Of a DNA stretch of 64,000 nucleotides, positions 11,150 through 23,489 are shown one piece after another. Below the pieces are notes generated by a model that saw only the letters and a program-made list of their open reading frames with translations, ran no database searches and was not told where the DNA came from. The position numbers and the translations under genes were made by a program. The stretch covers positions 143,067,405-143,131,404 of the forward strand of contig OX422221.1 in NCBI GenBank assembly GCA_949130495.1. The letters are read 5' to 3'. Every line of letters starts with the position of its first letter. Positions within the stretch are counted from its first letter, which is position 1. Source of the stretch: Sambucus nigra. Lineage: Eukaryota > Streptophyta > Magnoliopsida > Dipsacales > Adoxaceae.

Positions 11150-13905
11150 TTCAATGGAAAAACTATTGCGAAGTTTAGAAAATCATATGGTATTCCTGAG
11201 TGGGTGGAAATCAATAATGTTCCTATGCCCAAGGATGTCATGGACATAGAAGATCGACAATGGATTCACACTCTTCTTGTTGTTTATGGGGGTTAACTTT
11301 TTCCCCCAAACTCCTTATTTTTGAATTATTTTTAGTTATTTTGAGGGTATCCCTGCTCACTGTTCCCCCAAACACTTGAAAAATTATGAGCGGGGTACAT
11401 AGAATCAATGAATTATACGAGACCAACTTAGGGATCCCAAAATTTTTATTATTGCTATGTTTGGTCACACACCAATGATAGTGTTTAACACTTGAAGGCA
11501 AGGAAGGCCGACAGGGTTTTGGTCATAAATTCACCCGACTCTTATCAGGGGTATTAGGAGCAGTGTTTCATTACTAGGAAATGACAATATCCTCCAATAC
11601 TCGAGGGCGAGAGGTATCGGGGTCCCTGGTGCTCTAACTGGGTGGAGGATTACATAGGTCACTTCCAATTTTCCTTCTGCCAAATTGTTGAATTCTTGTT
11701 TTTTATTTCTTTTTCTGTCTTCTGATTTGTATTTCTTTCTGTATTATATAGCTCGTGACAAGAACTAAGATCATGCTCTTCGAGAGCTAAGGGTTGTTGA
11801 TCTTCTAAAGGTTTGGAAGGTTATAGATATGTTGCCTGATGGCGAGCACCCTCGTTCAGCAGCTAATCTTTTGGAATACATATACCACAAGAAGAAGAAG
11901 AAGAAGAAGAAGAAGAAGAAGAAGAAGAAGAAGAAGAAGAAGAAGAAGAAGAAGAAGAAGAAGAAGAAAAAGACATGGATCCCCTAAAGAGGAGATTATT
12001 GATTTTGGATGATAAAGACCAGTCCTTGATATTCGACAGGGTCAAGCTTCTAAAAAAATCTAAGGGGGACTCCCCTAAACTCAGTGGTTCCAGCTCGGGA
12101 ACCAATGAGATAGAGAAGGAGATGGAGAAGAAGAAAGAAGAAGAAAGGAGAAGAGAAGGAGACGGGAGGAGGGAGGAGGAGAGAAAGAGAGGGGGGAGGA
12201 AAAAAAGGTAGCCCCTCAAGGCTCCAGTTGAGTTCTCCCCTTCCATCCTGTTGATGTAGAGGGGGCCAACATGGCCAACACCCCATCCCTTTCTCTCTGC
12301 TTGGTAAAGGGGGCAGTGCTCGTGACCAACCATGAGCGCTCGTTATGATTGGGGTTAGACCATCTTGCACTCAAATCTGCATAGGCGTTCACCTTGCTAA
12401 GTACTCTCTCTTTTGCTAGTCATTTAACTTTGTTAGACTTTCACGTACTAATTCTTATTTCTCATTATTTATAGTGTGTGTCAGATTTTGCCACACTCTT
12501 AGATGGTCGTGCTAACCAAAATAAGAAGAAGCTAAATGAAGCATTGAAAAAGTCCCAAAAGGACTCAACTAATTGTCGGGCTACCTTATAGCGGGAGATG
12601 GAGAAGATGGCAAAGGCTTTAGCCAAGTTGAAGGTTTCCAATAGCCTTATAATTGTAGAGAAAGAGAAGATGGCAATGAAGAACCTTGATCTGGATAGAA
12701 AGGTCTAGAAGCTAGAGGGAGAGGTCCCAAGCATCAAGAAGAGCAGATACGCAGATGATTGGAATGCGTCCTATGATGATGCTGAGATCCAGAATGCTTA
12801 CGCCAAAGTGCTATACTTCAGGACGGGATGATTTTAACCTTTGGGAGTGGCTAGAGTCCCACTTATAGAATCTTCATCCCCCATTACTGTCGAGGAGCTT
12901 CCTTCTTGTTAGCCTACTAACTAAGGTAAAGAAGAGCCAACTGAGGTCGAGATGAATGCCGACCAAGAGAAGAAAGCTACTGAGAAGGGGAAAGATCCCG
13001 AGACCTCTGAACAGGTGAATGAGTGAAGTCTTGTATTCTTAGGACCTTTCCTTTATTTTGTTCATGTGTTGTAATTTTTTCCTTTCTCTAGTTGTACTAG
13101 CTCTTGCCTCCCTTTTGAGTTATTAATGACAAAGACTTTCCTCTTTACTAATGTTCTTTTTTTCTTTTTCCTAATGTTCTTTGCACTTCCTATTATTTTA
13201 TTGCTTGTAGCTTGTCATTATGGAGGACTATAAGTTTCCTTCCTCAAATCTTAGGAAAACGTTAGGCCCAGGTGTGAGTGGGCAAGCTCATCCAGCCTTT
13301 TAAATAACTAAATGTAAAAATAACAGTGTACGAGGACTAGTCCGAGCTGGTGGCCAATTTGAAGGATGACTTCCAAGTCATGGAGAAAATCGGCTCCTCC
13401 GTACAGGAGGAAATAAATGATCTGAAGGCCCAGCTTGTAGCGAGCAGGGATGTAGGACAGGTCGGTGAGCTGATTCAAGTTGAGAATGATACTCTGAAGA
13501 AGGAATTCATCTCACTGAAGGAGTATCTTCAACAAAAACACATTATTATAGATAGTCTTTAGAAGGACATCAAGAGGCTTAGGTTCCTATTCAGGATGGG
13601 CCTTTGAGTGCGTGGTCGGAAGGCTACGATAAGGGTTGCCAGGACACTCCTGTGAGGCTACAAGAAGCCCATGATATCACATATAAGTATGGGTAGTTGG
13701 ATTACCTTACAATGGTAAAAGAGCCGAGAGAGTCACAATTATGGTACATGTATCAAGTGGATTGCCCAGCCTACCACCGACCTCCCTTTGGGAAGGATGA
13801 GATATGGGTTCCCTTAGATGTTATTCTCCACCAGTTGTTGAATAAATTTGAGGTGGATCTAGACATTAAGGAAGATTTCACCCCTAATACAGATGATAGA
13901 TGAAG
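11150..13905 (+). pseudogene. Antisense extra reading frame of the Tat element (coiled-coil)
   Basis: Between pol and the 3' LTR the plus strand, opposite to pol, shows protein-like composition in several frames. Examples are FRKSYGIPEWVEINNVPMPK near 11,173, and Glu/Lys-rich coiled-coil stretches at 11,975-12,211 and 13,350-13,562 (ELIQVENDTLKKEFISLKEY). Stops and frameshifts interrupt it throughout. Tat-lineage elements such as Retand are known to carry extra, sometimes antisense, ORFs at this place. The assignment is by position and composition, not by a recognised domain. No function is claimed. Confidence 0.5.
11888..11967. repeat. (AAG)n microsatellite
   Basis: About 26 uninterrupted AAG units, inside the antisense reading-frame region of the Tat element. 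In one frame it encodes poly-Lys. Confidence 0.97.
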
Positions 13906-14947
13906 AAGACAAATAGAAAACCTTTTGGCTCGCTACCCATAAACAGTTTGTGTCCTTATATAGCTCTTGTAATATTTTGTATTCATATACACTTCAGCCT
14001 TTTACCGAATCCATAAAATTTATTTATTAACTGTAGTGTGTTTTGGGTAGTTTTCGACTAAATATAGTTAATAATTATTTCTCTATTCTAGGCGTTTGCT
14101 GACTAGGAAGATCTGAAATCTATTAATCATTTAGGACTTTTGCCGCCTAAACGAGTTGATAATATAATTAATCATTTTGGATTTTCATCGACTAAATGAG
14201 TTAATATCTAATGTTAATAATTTTGGGCTTTTGCTGACTAAATGACTTAGTATTGGTTGTACAAGCATTATTCTAGTCCAATATGCCTTAGCAATATCAT
14301 TCCACCTACCTTACCTTTTAGGTTGCGTCATTACACTCCCTTAGGCCTAGGAGAGATGACGGTAAGAATGCACCGGTTAATGGGCCATCCACCAGATCAT
14401 CCTTTTAGCAACCAACATAGCTGGCGGCCAACCTCAGTTGGATTTTTGCCTAAGGATCCCTTGTAGTGATTTTATTATTATGGGGACAACTCGTGAGGTC
14501 CTTTATATTTGATATGACAAAGACTTGAGGATTCCAGCACTTGAAACTTACCTAATAGTTTATTGTAATTAGTATGAACCATGTTTGACGCGAGGAGATT
14601 AATTGATTGGAGTAAGTTAAATAACCCATTGTAATCTAAAAAAATTTATTCAGTGCGAGGAAGTTTCTTGGTTGAAGTATGCCAAGAAGCTTATTGTAAC
14701 CAAGTGTAATTCTTCTTAATATCCCGAGAATGGAGCTGTTTCTTGGAAATGATGCATAATATCGAGATACATAACATAAATTTGAGACACTCGAGATGTG
14801 AAAGAAACATGTGAGAGAAAATGGGCCTTTATTCATTAAGTAATAACTTAAGAGTAACATAAGTCTGAAATAAAAATCTGTATACACTAGATGTGCTAAA
14901 AATATAACTTCATGAGGTTGGTTGCATTCCATGTTCTTGATATTTCT

Positions 14948-15860
14948 CTATCCTCCAGCATTTCCAAGTGATAATCTCCTTAAAGTCCGTCTCTGATTAC
15001 CTTCAAGGGTCATTCTCAGTTTGGTCCTAGTTTTCCATCTGACGGTTGTACTGCACTGTCGAGGACTTTCCTTAGGACGTAATCTCCTACTTGGAATTTC
15101 CTCGGATTCAACTTTCTTATTATATTGCCTTACCAGTTGTTGCTGACATGAAGCCAACATAATCATGACTTGCTCTCTTCGTTCATCTTCTAAGTCAAGT
15201 TCAGAGCACAAGGCATCGTCGTTTAGCCATTGGTCAACCAAGTTAGTTCTCATGGTAGGGAGACTTATTTTAAGTGGGATAATGGCTTCCATTTCATATG
15301 TAAGTGCGAAGGGTGTTTCCATGGTCGGTCTTCTAGGCATGGTACGATAGGCCCAAATGACATTAGGGAGATCATCCACCAAAGTACCCTTGCTCTTTTC
15401 AGCCTTTTCTTCAAACCGTCGAGCATCGTCTTGTTGGAACCTTCTGCTTGATCGTTACTCCATGGGTACGCCACCGAGATGAAGTGATGCTTAATGTCAT
15501 TCTCATCACAAAAGTTTTGGAAGAAACCACTCTCAAATTGTTTTCCGTTGTCGATGATAATAGCTCTTAGTACCCCAAAGCGTGTTATGATGCTCTTCCA
15601 GATGAACCTTGTCATATCGGTGTCTCAGATGTTGTCTAGTGGTTCTGCCTCTACCCACTTGGTGAAATAATCTATGCCGACCAGTAGATACTTATGATTC
15701 CCAGGTGTGGTAGGTAGTGGTCCCATAATGTCCAACCCCCATTATGTAAATGGCCAAGGATTGGTCAAGGATTTAGATCGCTAGCTGGTTGATGAACCAT
15801 AGGGGAGAACTTCTCGCATTTTTCATATCTACGAACATAGATACTTAAATCTTTTTTCCT
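14948..15860 (-). pseudogene. Tat integrase (broken)
   Basis: Minus-strand fragments carry the integrase core: IIIDNGKQFESGFFQNFCDE, then SVAYPWSNDQAEGSNKTML (15,265-15,615), and a second frame with VIWAYRTMPRRPTMETPFAL (14,948-15,382). Together these cover the second Asp and Glu region of the DDE core and the domain after it. At least one frameshift near 15,300 and stops further upstream break the frame. Most of the zinc-binding N-terminus is not legible. Confidence 0.85.
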
Positions 15861-16179
15861 GTGTGGCCACCAATAGCCTTCTTTGATTGCGCAGAATTCT
15901 AATGATCTTCCTTCTGTATGATTTCTATAAATACCAACATGAAGGTCGTACAGAACTTAATCGGTGTCTTGCGAGTGGACGTATTGGAGGTAAGGACCAG
16001 TAAAGGATCTCTTGTAGAGCTTCCCTCCTGAATTGAGATATAAATGGGCTGACTTCACCTTTATTTGGTGAGCCAGCTTCCTATCATCTAACGGTGTCTC
16101 ATTATCTAAGTAGGCAATGTTTGGATCCATCCATCTAGGAGCTCTTTCCACGAAAAAGATTTGCTCGATGACCACTTTC

Positions 16180-16640
16180 TCATAAATTTTAGGCTGGGGG
16201 GAACTCCACTCGAATAGTTCTTTTGAGGTTAGAGCCCACTCGGATCTTAGGGCTACTAAGGTGTCAGCATGACTGTTTTGCCTCCTCGGGAACTGTTGAA
16301 TGTGGACCTTCTCAAATCATTCCATAAGATCTCGCACTATGATAAGGTAGGCTACCATCCTATCATAGTTTATGTTAAGATATCCACTCACTTGTTTAGA
16401 GACTAGTTTGGATTCGTCGAACATATTGAGGAACTTTTCCCCTAGCAAATGGGCTTTGTGTCGACTAGCTATCAATGCTTCGTATTCGACCTCATTGGTT
16501 GAGGCTTCAAATCCTAACCTAATTCCTTATTTGATGACAGTGTCCTCTAGTGTGATGAGAATAGTACGTACTCTTGCCCCCTTAGAATTGGAGGCTCCAT
16601 CAAGGTATAGGGTCTAGTTGGGCTGTGCTTCCTTATTTAT
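16180..16640 (-). pseudogene. Tat RNase H domain (broken)
   Basis: Minus-strand reading gives LGFEASTNEVEYEALIASRH followed by a DESKLVSKQVSGYLN-like stretch, typical of the RNase H region in Tat elements. The frame contains stops and continues poorly toward the RT. Confidence 0.7.
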
Positions 16641-17243
16641 TGATTGCTCCATCATCCGCTGGTTAGTTAGATTGTCTCCCATAAATTCGATAATGAAATC
16701 AACCAACACTTATCCCTTAATAATTATCATTGGCTAAAACTGAATATCGAATCTTTCGAGTTCGACCGACCATTTTGGCAGTCATCCAAAGAGGTCAGCT
16801 TTTTAAAAGATAACTTTTAGGGGGAATGAAGTGACCAGCGTTATTGAGTAGGCTTTGAAATAGTGTTTCAGCTTCCCAGAGGCAACTACCAGAGCATGAT
16901 CTAACCTTTTTAAAGGATAGTAGCTTTGTTCTGTATCCAGGAGCATTTTATTGGCATAATAGATAGGTTATTATATGCCCTCCTTCTCCTATACTAGAGC
17001 TGAGCTAATAACGTGGCCTAATACTGCGAGGTAGAGGTACAAGCGATCTCTATCATCAAGAATTGCCAATAGGGGTGGCTTGCTGAGGTAGGACCTGATC
17101 TCCTCCAAAACTCTTAAGCAATCATCATTCTAGGCGAGGCCCTTATCCTTCTTTAGGAGCTGAAAGAATGGTCGATAACATTCTAAGGACTTGAAGATTA
17201 AGCGATTGAGTGTTGCGAGCATTTTAGTAAGCTTCTAAATATC

Positions 17244-17830
17244 TTAGAACATCCTTAGTGTCTGGACCCTATTGATCATGTTGATCTGATTTGGATTGGT
17301 CCTAATCCCTCTCTTGTTAATTAGGTAAGCTAGAAATTTTGCTAACTCGATAATGAATGAGCACTTTCTCGCATTGAGTTTTATATGGTACTTCCTGAGG
17401 ATTTTAAAGCAACTGGTCAGGTATTTGAGGTGGTCGTCTTTGTCCTTGCTCTTGACTAACATGTTATCAATGTATACTTTTATGGCGTCTCCCAACTGCT
17501 GCTCGAATATCTTCATGACTACCCTCTGATAAGTTACCCCTGCGTTCTTTAGGCCAAACGACATGACCTTGTAATAATATAGACCTAATGGAGTTATAAA
17601 GGATGTTTTATCCTCGTTAGGGCCGAACTGAGGGACCTAAGGGTATCTTTCATAGGCATCTGGAAAACTCGTTCTCTCGTAAGCTACCATGGCATCAACT
17701 AGCTGATTAATCTTCGGCAGAGGGAAACTGTCTTTGGGACAGGCTCTGTTGAGGTTCGAGAAATCGATGCAGACGCTCCAACTGCCATTGATTTTTTGTA
17801 CTACCACTGGGTTGGACAACCATTTGGGGA
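17244..17830 (-). pseudogene. Tat reverse transcriptase (broken)
   Basis: Two pieces: SNPVVVQKINGSWSVCIDFS (the VDF region) at 17,637-17,819, then MSFGLKNAGVTYQRVV and VYIDNMLVKSK at 17,244-17,564. The catalytic box reads YIDN where YVDD or YIDD is expected, so the second catalytic Asp is lost as well as the frame. Confidence 0.88.
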
Positions 17831-18329
17831 ACTAAACTTCCCTAATTAATCCTATATCCAAAAGCTTTCCAACTTTTTTCTTCACTACTTTAGCCTCTTT
17901 TGGGGCTATTCGGCGTGCTTTTTGAGTGATCGGCTTAAAGGTTAGATCCCAAGTAGATCGTATGACTTCCAAGAAAAAAACCATCCAAATTGCTTCTTAA
18001 AAGGCAATCAATTCTTTCTTTTTGTGATCGATAAGAGTAGTCTCGATCAAAAACTTTCTATCCGGCAGGTTGTCATCGGCACCAACTTCCTCGAGGTTTT
18101 TAATGACCCTATCAGTGCGGTGGATCTTAATCTCTTCCACCCCTGATCGGCCGTGTCGTAGTTGCTATTTAGAGGGTGTAGCCCCATCCTAAGCTTCCTC
18201 TAGAGTGACCTTTTGTTCTTTTTTCTTCTCCTTTCTGGGGTGAATGATGACGATGAAGCATTTACTTATAGTGGTCAGGTTGCCATGAATCTCGACCATG
18301 CCCCGATTGGTGACGCACTTGAGCTTTTA

Positions 18330-18430
18330 GTGGTATGTAGATGGTACGTCTTTCATAGTGTGCAACGAGTCTCTGCCTAGAATGGCATAATATGGTGATT
18401 CTATATCTACCACCAAGAATTCCATCACAT
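18330..18430 (-). pseudogene. Tat protease/linker region
   Basis: The minus strand reads VVDIESPYYAILGRDSLHTM, a block conserved after the aspartic protease of Tat elements. The protease active-site DTG itself is not clearly readable. Confidence 0.65.
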
Positions 18431-19099
18431 TTGAAATATTTCTATCCCTGTCTAAAAAGAATATTTTCCCAATGGCATCGTGATTTTCCTCGTGAAGATA
18501 ACCAATGGAACTGTGGCCTCCTTGAGGTCAGCTAAGTTAAGCTTCAACTTGTGGAATAGTTCTAGGTACATTACCTTCGATGATCTTCCTTATTCTATCA
18601 TCAATTTATCAATGTCACAATTCATGACCCTGAGAGTGATCATGAGTGCATCATGGCGCAGAGTCTTCACTCCAATCATATCTTCCTCTTTAAAGATGAT
18701 ATATTTGGTGTAGTCAACATCTTCTGGTTGTCAACGCTTGTCAGCTTGGCTTTTCACAGGGTCAATCTAGAATGCCTCTATAATAGCTGTGACATATTTA
18801 ACCTCTATCTGAACAATGTTCCCTTATGACTCCTTTTGATTGGATGCTCCATAAATCACCATGGACTCCCGTTCCACGTCATCATCATGGATATTATCCG
18901 ATTTTTGGTCGCCCTTAGCTGTGACCTTGTCATCTTTATTTTCTATGTACTCATACAAATGTTCAGCTTGGGCCAACTCTTCTAAGTGGAACTTCAGCGC
19001 TTTGTAATTGCCTTTCCTGTGGCTGCCCTCCTTGTTTAATGTGCATCTTAGTGGTTATCCTTTTTATTGGGTCACCACATATCTTCTTGGGCCACTTAG

Positions 19100-20379
19100 T
19101 AAATGGTTAATCCTTGATCTTATAGATTGGTTCTTTGAAGACTGTCTTAACAACCTGGAATTCCTTTGAAGGATTAACTTTACTCCCATTCTTAAAGCCA
19201 GTCTTGCCCTCATTCTTGTTCCTTTTCTTTGGAGTGTCTCTTTTATTTCCTCCTTTGATTTCTTCTATGCAATCGTTGTCCCCTAGGGTAGAGTGAACAA
19301 TATCCTCAACCTTGGCATATTTTTTGATACGTGCCATGACGTCGTCAATTTTGTTTGCCTCTTTCTTGGTTAGGGACTGGTGGAGTAGAGATATGGTCGA
19401 CAGAACAATCTTGATTGATGATACAGTAACCAGCTCTGAGTAATCCTCTACTTTATAGAATACCTACCCATAACTTTTAGCGTAGTCGTGAAGGCTCTCT
19501 TGCGTCTTACTTTTCATCATGAGTAGTGAATTCATCCTTTTGGGGTGGGAACTACTTGTTATGAAGTGAACAGTGAAGGCCTTTGCTAAGGGCATTGAAG
19601 CTCTTGATCGACCTATGGGGTACCCTCTCGAACCACTTCTGAGCTCCACAGGGTTATTTCCTGCTTGTACTGTCGAACATAGTCTATAAGATCCGTCTCG
19701 ACATTATATATTTTAAATATAGTAACGACAAACTTCGTTAGGGGATTCTCTTCTTCAATTTACCTTGAAAAAGGGAATTTCATCTGAGTGCTAAGATTTT
19801 TTATGGCTAGTTCTCTAGTGGACCCAGCCCCTCGATGGGCTGGATGCTGGTCCATCTCTCTATGGACCAAAATTTTGATGTCTTCATCCTGACGATCCTT
19901 ATCTCTATGGCGCCTCTCTGATCGACCACTCTATAATCGTTCACGCTATGACTTACCATGCTTGGATTGATCCTAGTCGCATCTGGAGCTCCTCCCTCGG
20001 TTGTGAGTCTTGCTCACTTGAGGACTAGGAGACCTATCATAATGTTTTTTGGTATCTCTATGGAGATCTCTCTCCATTCTTTCAAGTCACCTTTATAGGC
20101 AAGCATTCTCTTCCATCTAGAGGCATGTTGCATCCTTCTTCTCTTGAAACCTAGCTTCATAAGAATCGACCATCCTGGAGATCTGAGAAGACCTAAGTTG
20201 TCCCTAACTTTCCTCAGAAGGTTGCATCTCTTGGTGAAGCCTGAGATTTGGTGGTTGGCGAATCTCAGACCTAAATCAGTTTGCACGTTATTAATTTGAG
20301 GAAGATTGCTGCTGTGGTGAGACATCACGGGCTTTCTTTTGATCACTTCTTTCGTAGGAAAAAGAATCGTTTCCCACAA
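19100..20379 (-). pseudogene. Tat gag (broken)
   Basis: The N-terminus at 20,379 (MWETILFPTKEV, PVMSHHSSNLPQ) matches the start of the second Tat element at 61,018 (LRLWETIAFSFEN, AMSHHSGHIPQ). A capsid piece at 19,464-19,649 (TSSSHPKRMNSLLMMKSKTQ) matches PRSSHPKRMDALLTMKKNPQ in that element. A basic, Lys-rich piece lies at 19,107-19,337. Frames are discontinuous. Confidence 0.8.
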
Positions 20380-20390
20380 ATGTCGTTAAT

Positions 20391-20823
20391 TGTGAGTGAA
20401 ATTATTATCACCATAAAAAATCTAGAAAGCAATATCGAGCAGAAAATAAGTAATCACACACACAACACCAAAGGTACGTGGTTTGACAACTTACCTACGT
20501 CCACCGAGAGGTCATTATTTTCTATTAGTTTCTCTCAAATAATTGAAGTTACATCTCCTTTGCCCCGGGTCAGGATTTTCATTTATAGTTGTGATTATAA
20601 ATGATTGAATTGTACAAGTAACTCAACCAGCTCTTGGATAACTTGTAGGTGTTCCTAAATATCTTTTTGAGATTGTTTGTAATCGATCTGAGTCTTTATC
20701 CAGGCATTTAACTCATGTTAAATACACGGGTCTAAATTAAATATCTAAGTTGGGTCGGTAGTCCACTTTGCACGCTGGGCTAGTCGGTTGTATCAGCGGT
20801 CTTGAAGAATAAATAAGCCCACA
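20391..20823 (-). repeat. Tat element 5' LTR (433 bp)
   Basis: Plus-strand boundaries TGTGAGTGAAATT and AAATAAGCCCACA give a TG...CA LTR on the minus strand. It adjoins a PBS-like stretch at about 20,366-20,390 comparable to the one after the LTR at 61,005. The outer flank is TAGTA. Confidence 0.8.
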
Positions 20824-21113
20824 TAGTAATCGTTTACATATATTAACATGCTTGGGTTCTTGACATGTTTCAAAAATTCACGAGTGTTACAAGATTTGCT
20901 ACCCCTTTCTTGACATTAGAGATATTTCAAGAGAAGACTTCTTAGGCACATTTTTGCATCGGAGGAGTGGGCTACAAGACAATATGCACATAAGTTTGAT
21001 GCCAAGCATATAAAAAATATAATTTTAGGTGATAGAAAATTTTAGAAGACAATCAAATATTTCTTGAAATGCGGTATCGCCCTCACTAAGGTTTTAAGTC
21101 TTATAGATGGTTG
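20824..21113 (+). pseudogene. hAT transposase fragment 1
   Basis: Plus-strand reading gives HAWVLDMFQKFT, then TRFATPFLTLEIFQEKTS, and after a frameshift SEEWATRQYAHKFDAKHIKN and KCGIALTKVLSLIDG. These are conserved blocks of plant hAT transposases. The sequence breaks exactly after LIDG and resumes with DLKPTM at 22,448, which shows that the material between is an insertion. Its upstream part is absent because the Tat element abuts it. Confidence 0.8.
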
Positions 21114-22440
21114 ATTCGGGTCGAATATTGCATATATTAATCCTCTTTACTTATGCATTTTAGCCCCCTCGGTTACCTTAATTCTTATATTTATGCTCGT
21201 TAACGAGAAAACCTCTATTTTATATACTTACATGTTTTGCGAGGTATAATTGAGCTTTTGTAGGTATTACAGTGCTTAGTGTGAAGTTTGGTAACGTTTC
21301 GAGGAAGTTCCGTCGACAATCGCACATACATGGGTATTTTACTAATTTTACAATTTGGGTTTCTGGCCCAATGCCTTCACAAAAGTTGAAGCCCTTTGAA
21401 TCATCTTTGCGTGGCCATTGGCGGTGCGCAATTTCGATCTATAACGAAGAAGCTATGGGATTTCTCGCGGAGGAAGGACAACACCAACACCACTTAGGAC
21501 AAATCATTTCTTTTCCATTTATTTCTTTTACCACTTACTATATAAGTGGGTTTTGTGTATTTGAAGACATATATTTCATTGTCTTATTTTTATCGTCCTT
21601 TTACTAGTTAGGTGAGAGGAAGAAGGGTTTTGGAGGGTATTTTGGGTTTTGCTTCTCTCTCTCCTAAGGTTTCACCTAAATGGGTTTGTAAGCCACTATT
21701 CATCATCTTCTTCTTTAATCCAAGCTTCCCTTGTTATTTTTCTTGCTTGGTTATTTGTTTACTTTTCTTGTAAACTAGATTGAATTGCTTTCACTTACAT
21801 GCTTTCATTTAAAATGTCTTTTAATATTCTTTCTAGCTAACTTAGTTTAAGTTGTGATTGATTGAACTCACCTTGAGTTGATTTGGTTGCTTTGTTTTGG
21901 TGATGGGTTTTATGAGTTTAATTTGACTGGAGTGTTCTTGATTTTACGCCTAAGATATTTAACGGTGTAAATCATGTATGCGCCGTATTTATGACTTTAC
22001 GTGTGTAATTTTTGGGGTATTTGTTGACGCCAAAATCATAGTAAGCTTTTACGACGATTTAGGGGGTGACAACTCTAGATTTAATTAATTGTTGAAATGA
22101 GATTCAAACTGGTTAAACTTGTCTTCCCATGTAACCATTTATACCAATTAACTCGAGGTGAGGGATATTAGTCGCAATCTATAGTTTTTATTCCTTTTTG
22201 TTAATCTTAGTTTAAACACATGCTTAGAATTATATTTTCTTTTGTTAACAATTATCTTTTACACTTTTATTCCTAAAGTATTAAATCAATATAATTCTAA
22301 CAATTAGTTTCTATGGATTTCGATGCCTGGACTAGCTGTTATACTCACTTAAAAGAGTATAGTCAATAGTTTAGTTTTTTTTGTATTGAGACGGTGAAAC
22401 GAATTCAATGACTGGCGTACTAACATTGCGTTACTTTTCA
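21114..22440 (+). repeat. Athila-like LTR inserted in the hAT gene
   Basis: About 1.3 kb of non-coding sequence separating two adjacent hAT transposase blocks. It starts near TGATTCGGGTCGAATATTGC, a style I associate with Athila-type gypsy LTRs. The short stretch before the hAT sequence resumes (near 22,410) could be a PBS remnant. A clear TSD was not found, so the edges are approximate and the family call is tentative. Confidence 0.5.
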
Positions 22441-23489
22441 CCCCTGATTTGAAACCTACAATGGTGTGCATATATAAAGCTATGGAAAGAACCAAGGAGG
22501 CAATTGTAAGAAATTTCAACTATAAAGAGGCAAGGTACCAAAGAATATAAAAAGTTATTGATACTAGATGGGGCATGCAACTCCACCAACCACTTCAGCA
22601 AGTTACTTTCTTAACCCAAGTTAACTTTTATCATAAGTTAAATATGTAAGTGTATAACCTTTTCGAATTCTAACCTTTTCGAATTCTAACATTTTCTAAA
22701 TAATATGTGTATAACCTTTTTAGATACCAATATAGCTAGGGTTTAATGCAGTTAGAGAAGTCAAGAAAGGGTTGTACCAAACCATAGAGAAAATGTATGT
22801 GGATGTTGAGAGAAAAATTACAATTGTTGATCAAATTGAGAGTTTTTGCCGAGTAGAAGGCTTATTAGGGATAAGCGTGGCCGTTCTGACATCCTAATAA
22901 TTTCCTATTGTTTTAGCCTCATTTTGTCGTTGTTTTAGCCTCTTTAGGTTGCTGTTTTACCCTCATTTTGTTGCTACTTTGGGGCAGTAATTTGCTATTG
23001 TTTTGGGGGCAGTAATTTGCTACTCTTTTAGCCTTAATTTGTCACTGTTTTGGCCTCATTATGTTGTTGTTTTGGCCACTTTATGTTGTTATTTTGGTAA
23101 ATTTTCTTATTTATATGATATTTATTCTAGGCATATGATGGGAGAATTATGGAGAAGGGTGGAAAGAGCTACAATAGTTGGCAATAAGAGTGGTAAGCCT
23201 CACTTGTAGTGCCACAAGATGTGACCGAAATTAGAGCATGCTTGACCGCGTGAACTCCAAAAAAAGGAATCGTTTAGACCAACAAAGATTGAATGCTCTT
23301 GAATTTTCAAGTACATCATTCAAATTGAGATGAGACTATTGAAGCGGCAATAAAGGTGTGAGACGTATGATCCAAGTTGTCTATTGAATATGGATTCCGA
23401 CGATGAACGAATAACTGAGAAGGAAGATCCATGGCTCCTCGAAGACCACTCGTGAATGGATGTGCATGAATGCTTTCAAGATGAAGGAA
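22441..23489 (+). pseudogene. hAT transposase fragment 2
   Basis: Continues fragment 1: DLKPTMVCIYKAMERTKEAI, then KVIDTRWGMQLHQPLQQVTF at 22,448-22,645. A canonical-looking intron follows (donor GTAAGTG at 22,646, acceptor near 22,735), then EVKKGLYQTIEKMYVDVE. The region 22,905-23,095 is a degenerate tandem repeat of TTTTAGCCTCATTTTGTTGC-like units. The C-terminal tail resumes at about 23,370 with DERITEKEDPWLLEDHS. Stops and frameshifts are present and the dimerisation block is largely unreadable. The gene is interrupted at 23,490 by a LINE. Confidence 0.78.

Larger units (their letters stand above)
10338..20823 (-). mobile_element. Tat-lineage Ty3/gypsy retrotransposon, decayed
   Basis: Read on the minus strand: 5' LTR 20,391-20,823, PBS region, gag, protease, RT, RNase H, integrase, then about 4 kb with a plus-strand coding-like block, then 3' LTR 10,338-10,691 truncated by an LTR insertion. 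Motifs such as SPYYAILGRDSLHTMK (protease linker) and VYIDNMLVKSK (RT) are of Tat type. The LTR copies are strongly diverged and every domain contains stops, so it is old. The right flank (TAGTA at 20,824) leads into hAT transposase sequence. Confidence 0.85.

Noticed and set aside
11863..12370. Poly-Ser and Pro-rich frames opposite the AAG repeat
   Set aside because: Products of the microsatellite; no protein features beyond it.
21272..21607. 111-residue open frame in the Athila-like LTR
   Set aside because: No similarity to hAT or other proteins recognised; lies in an LTR-like insertion.
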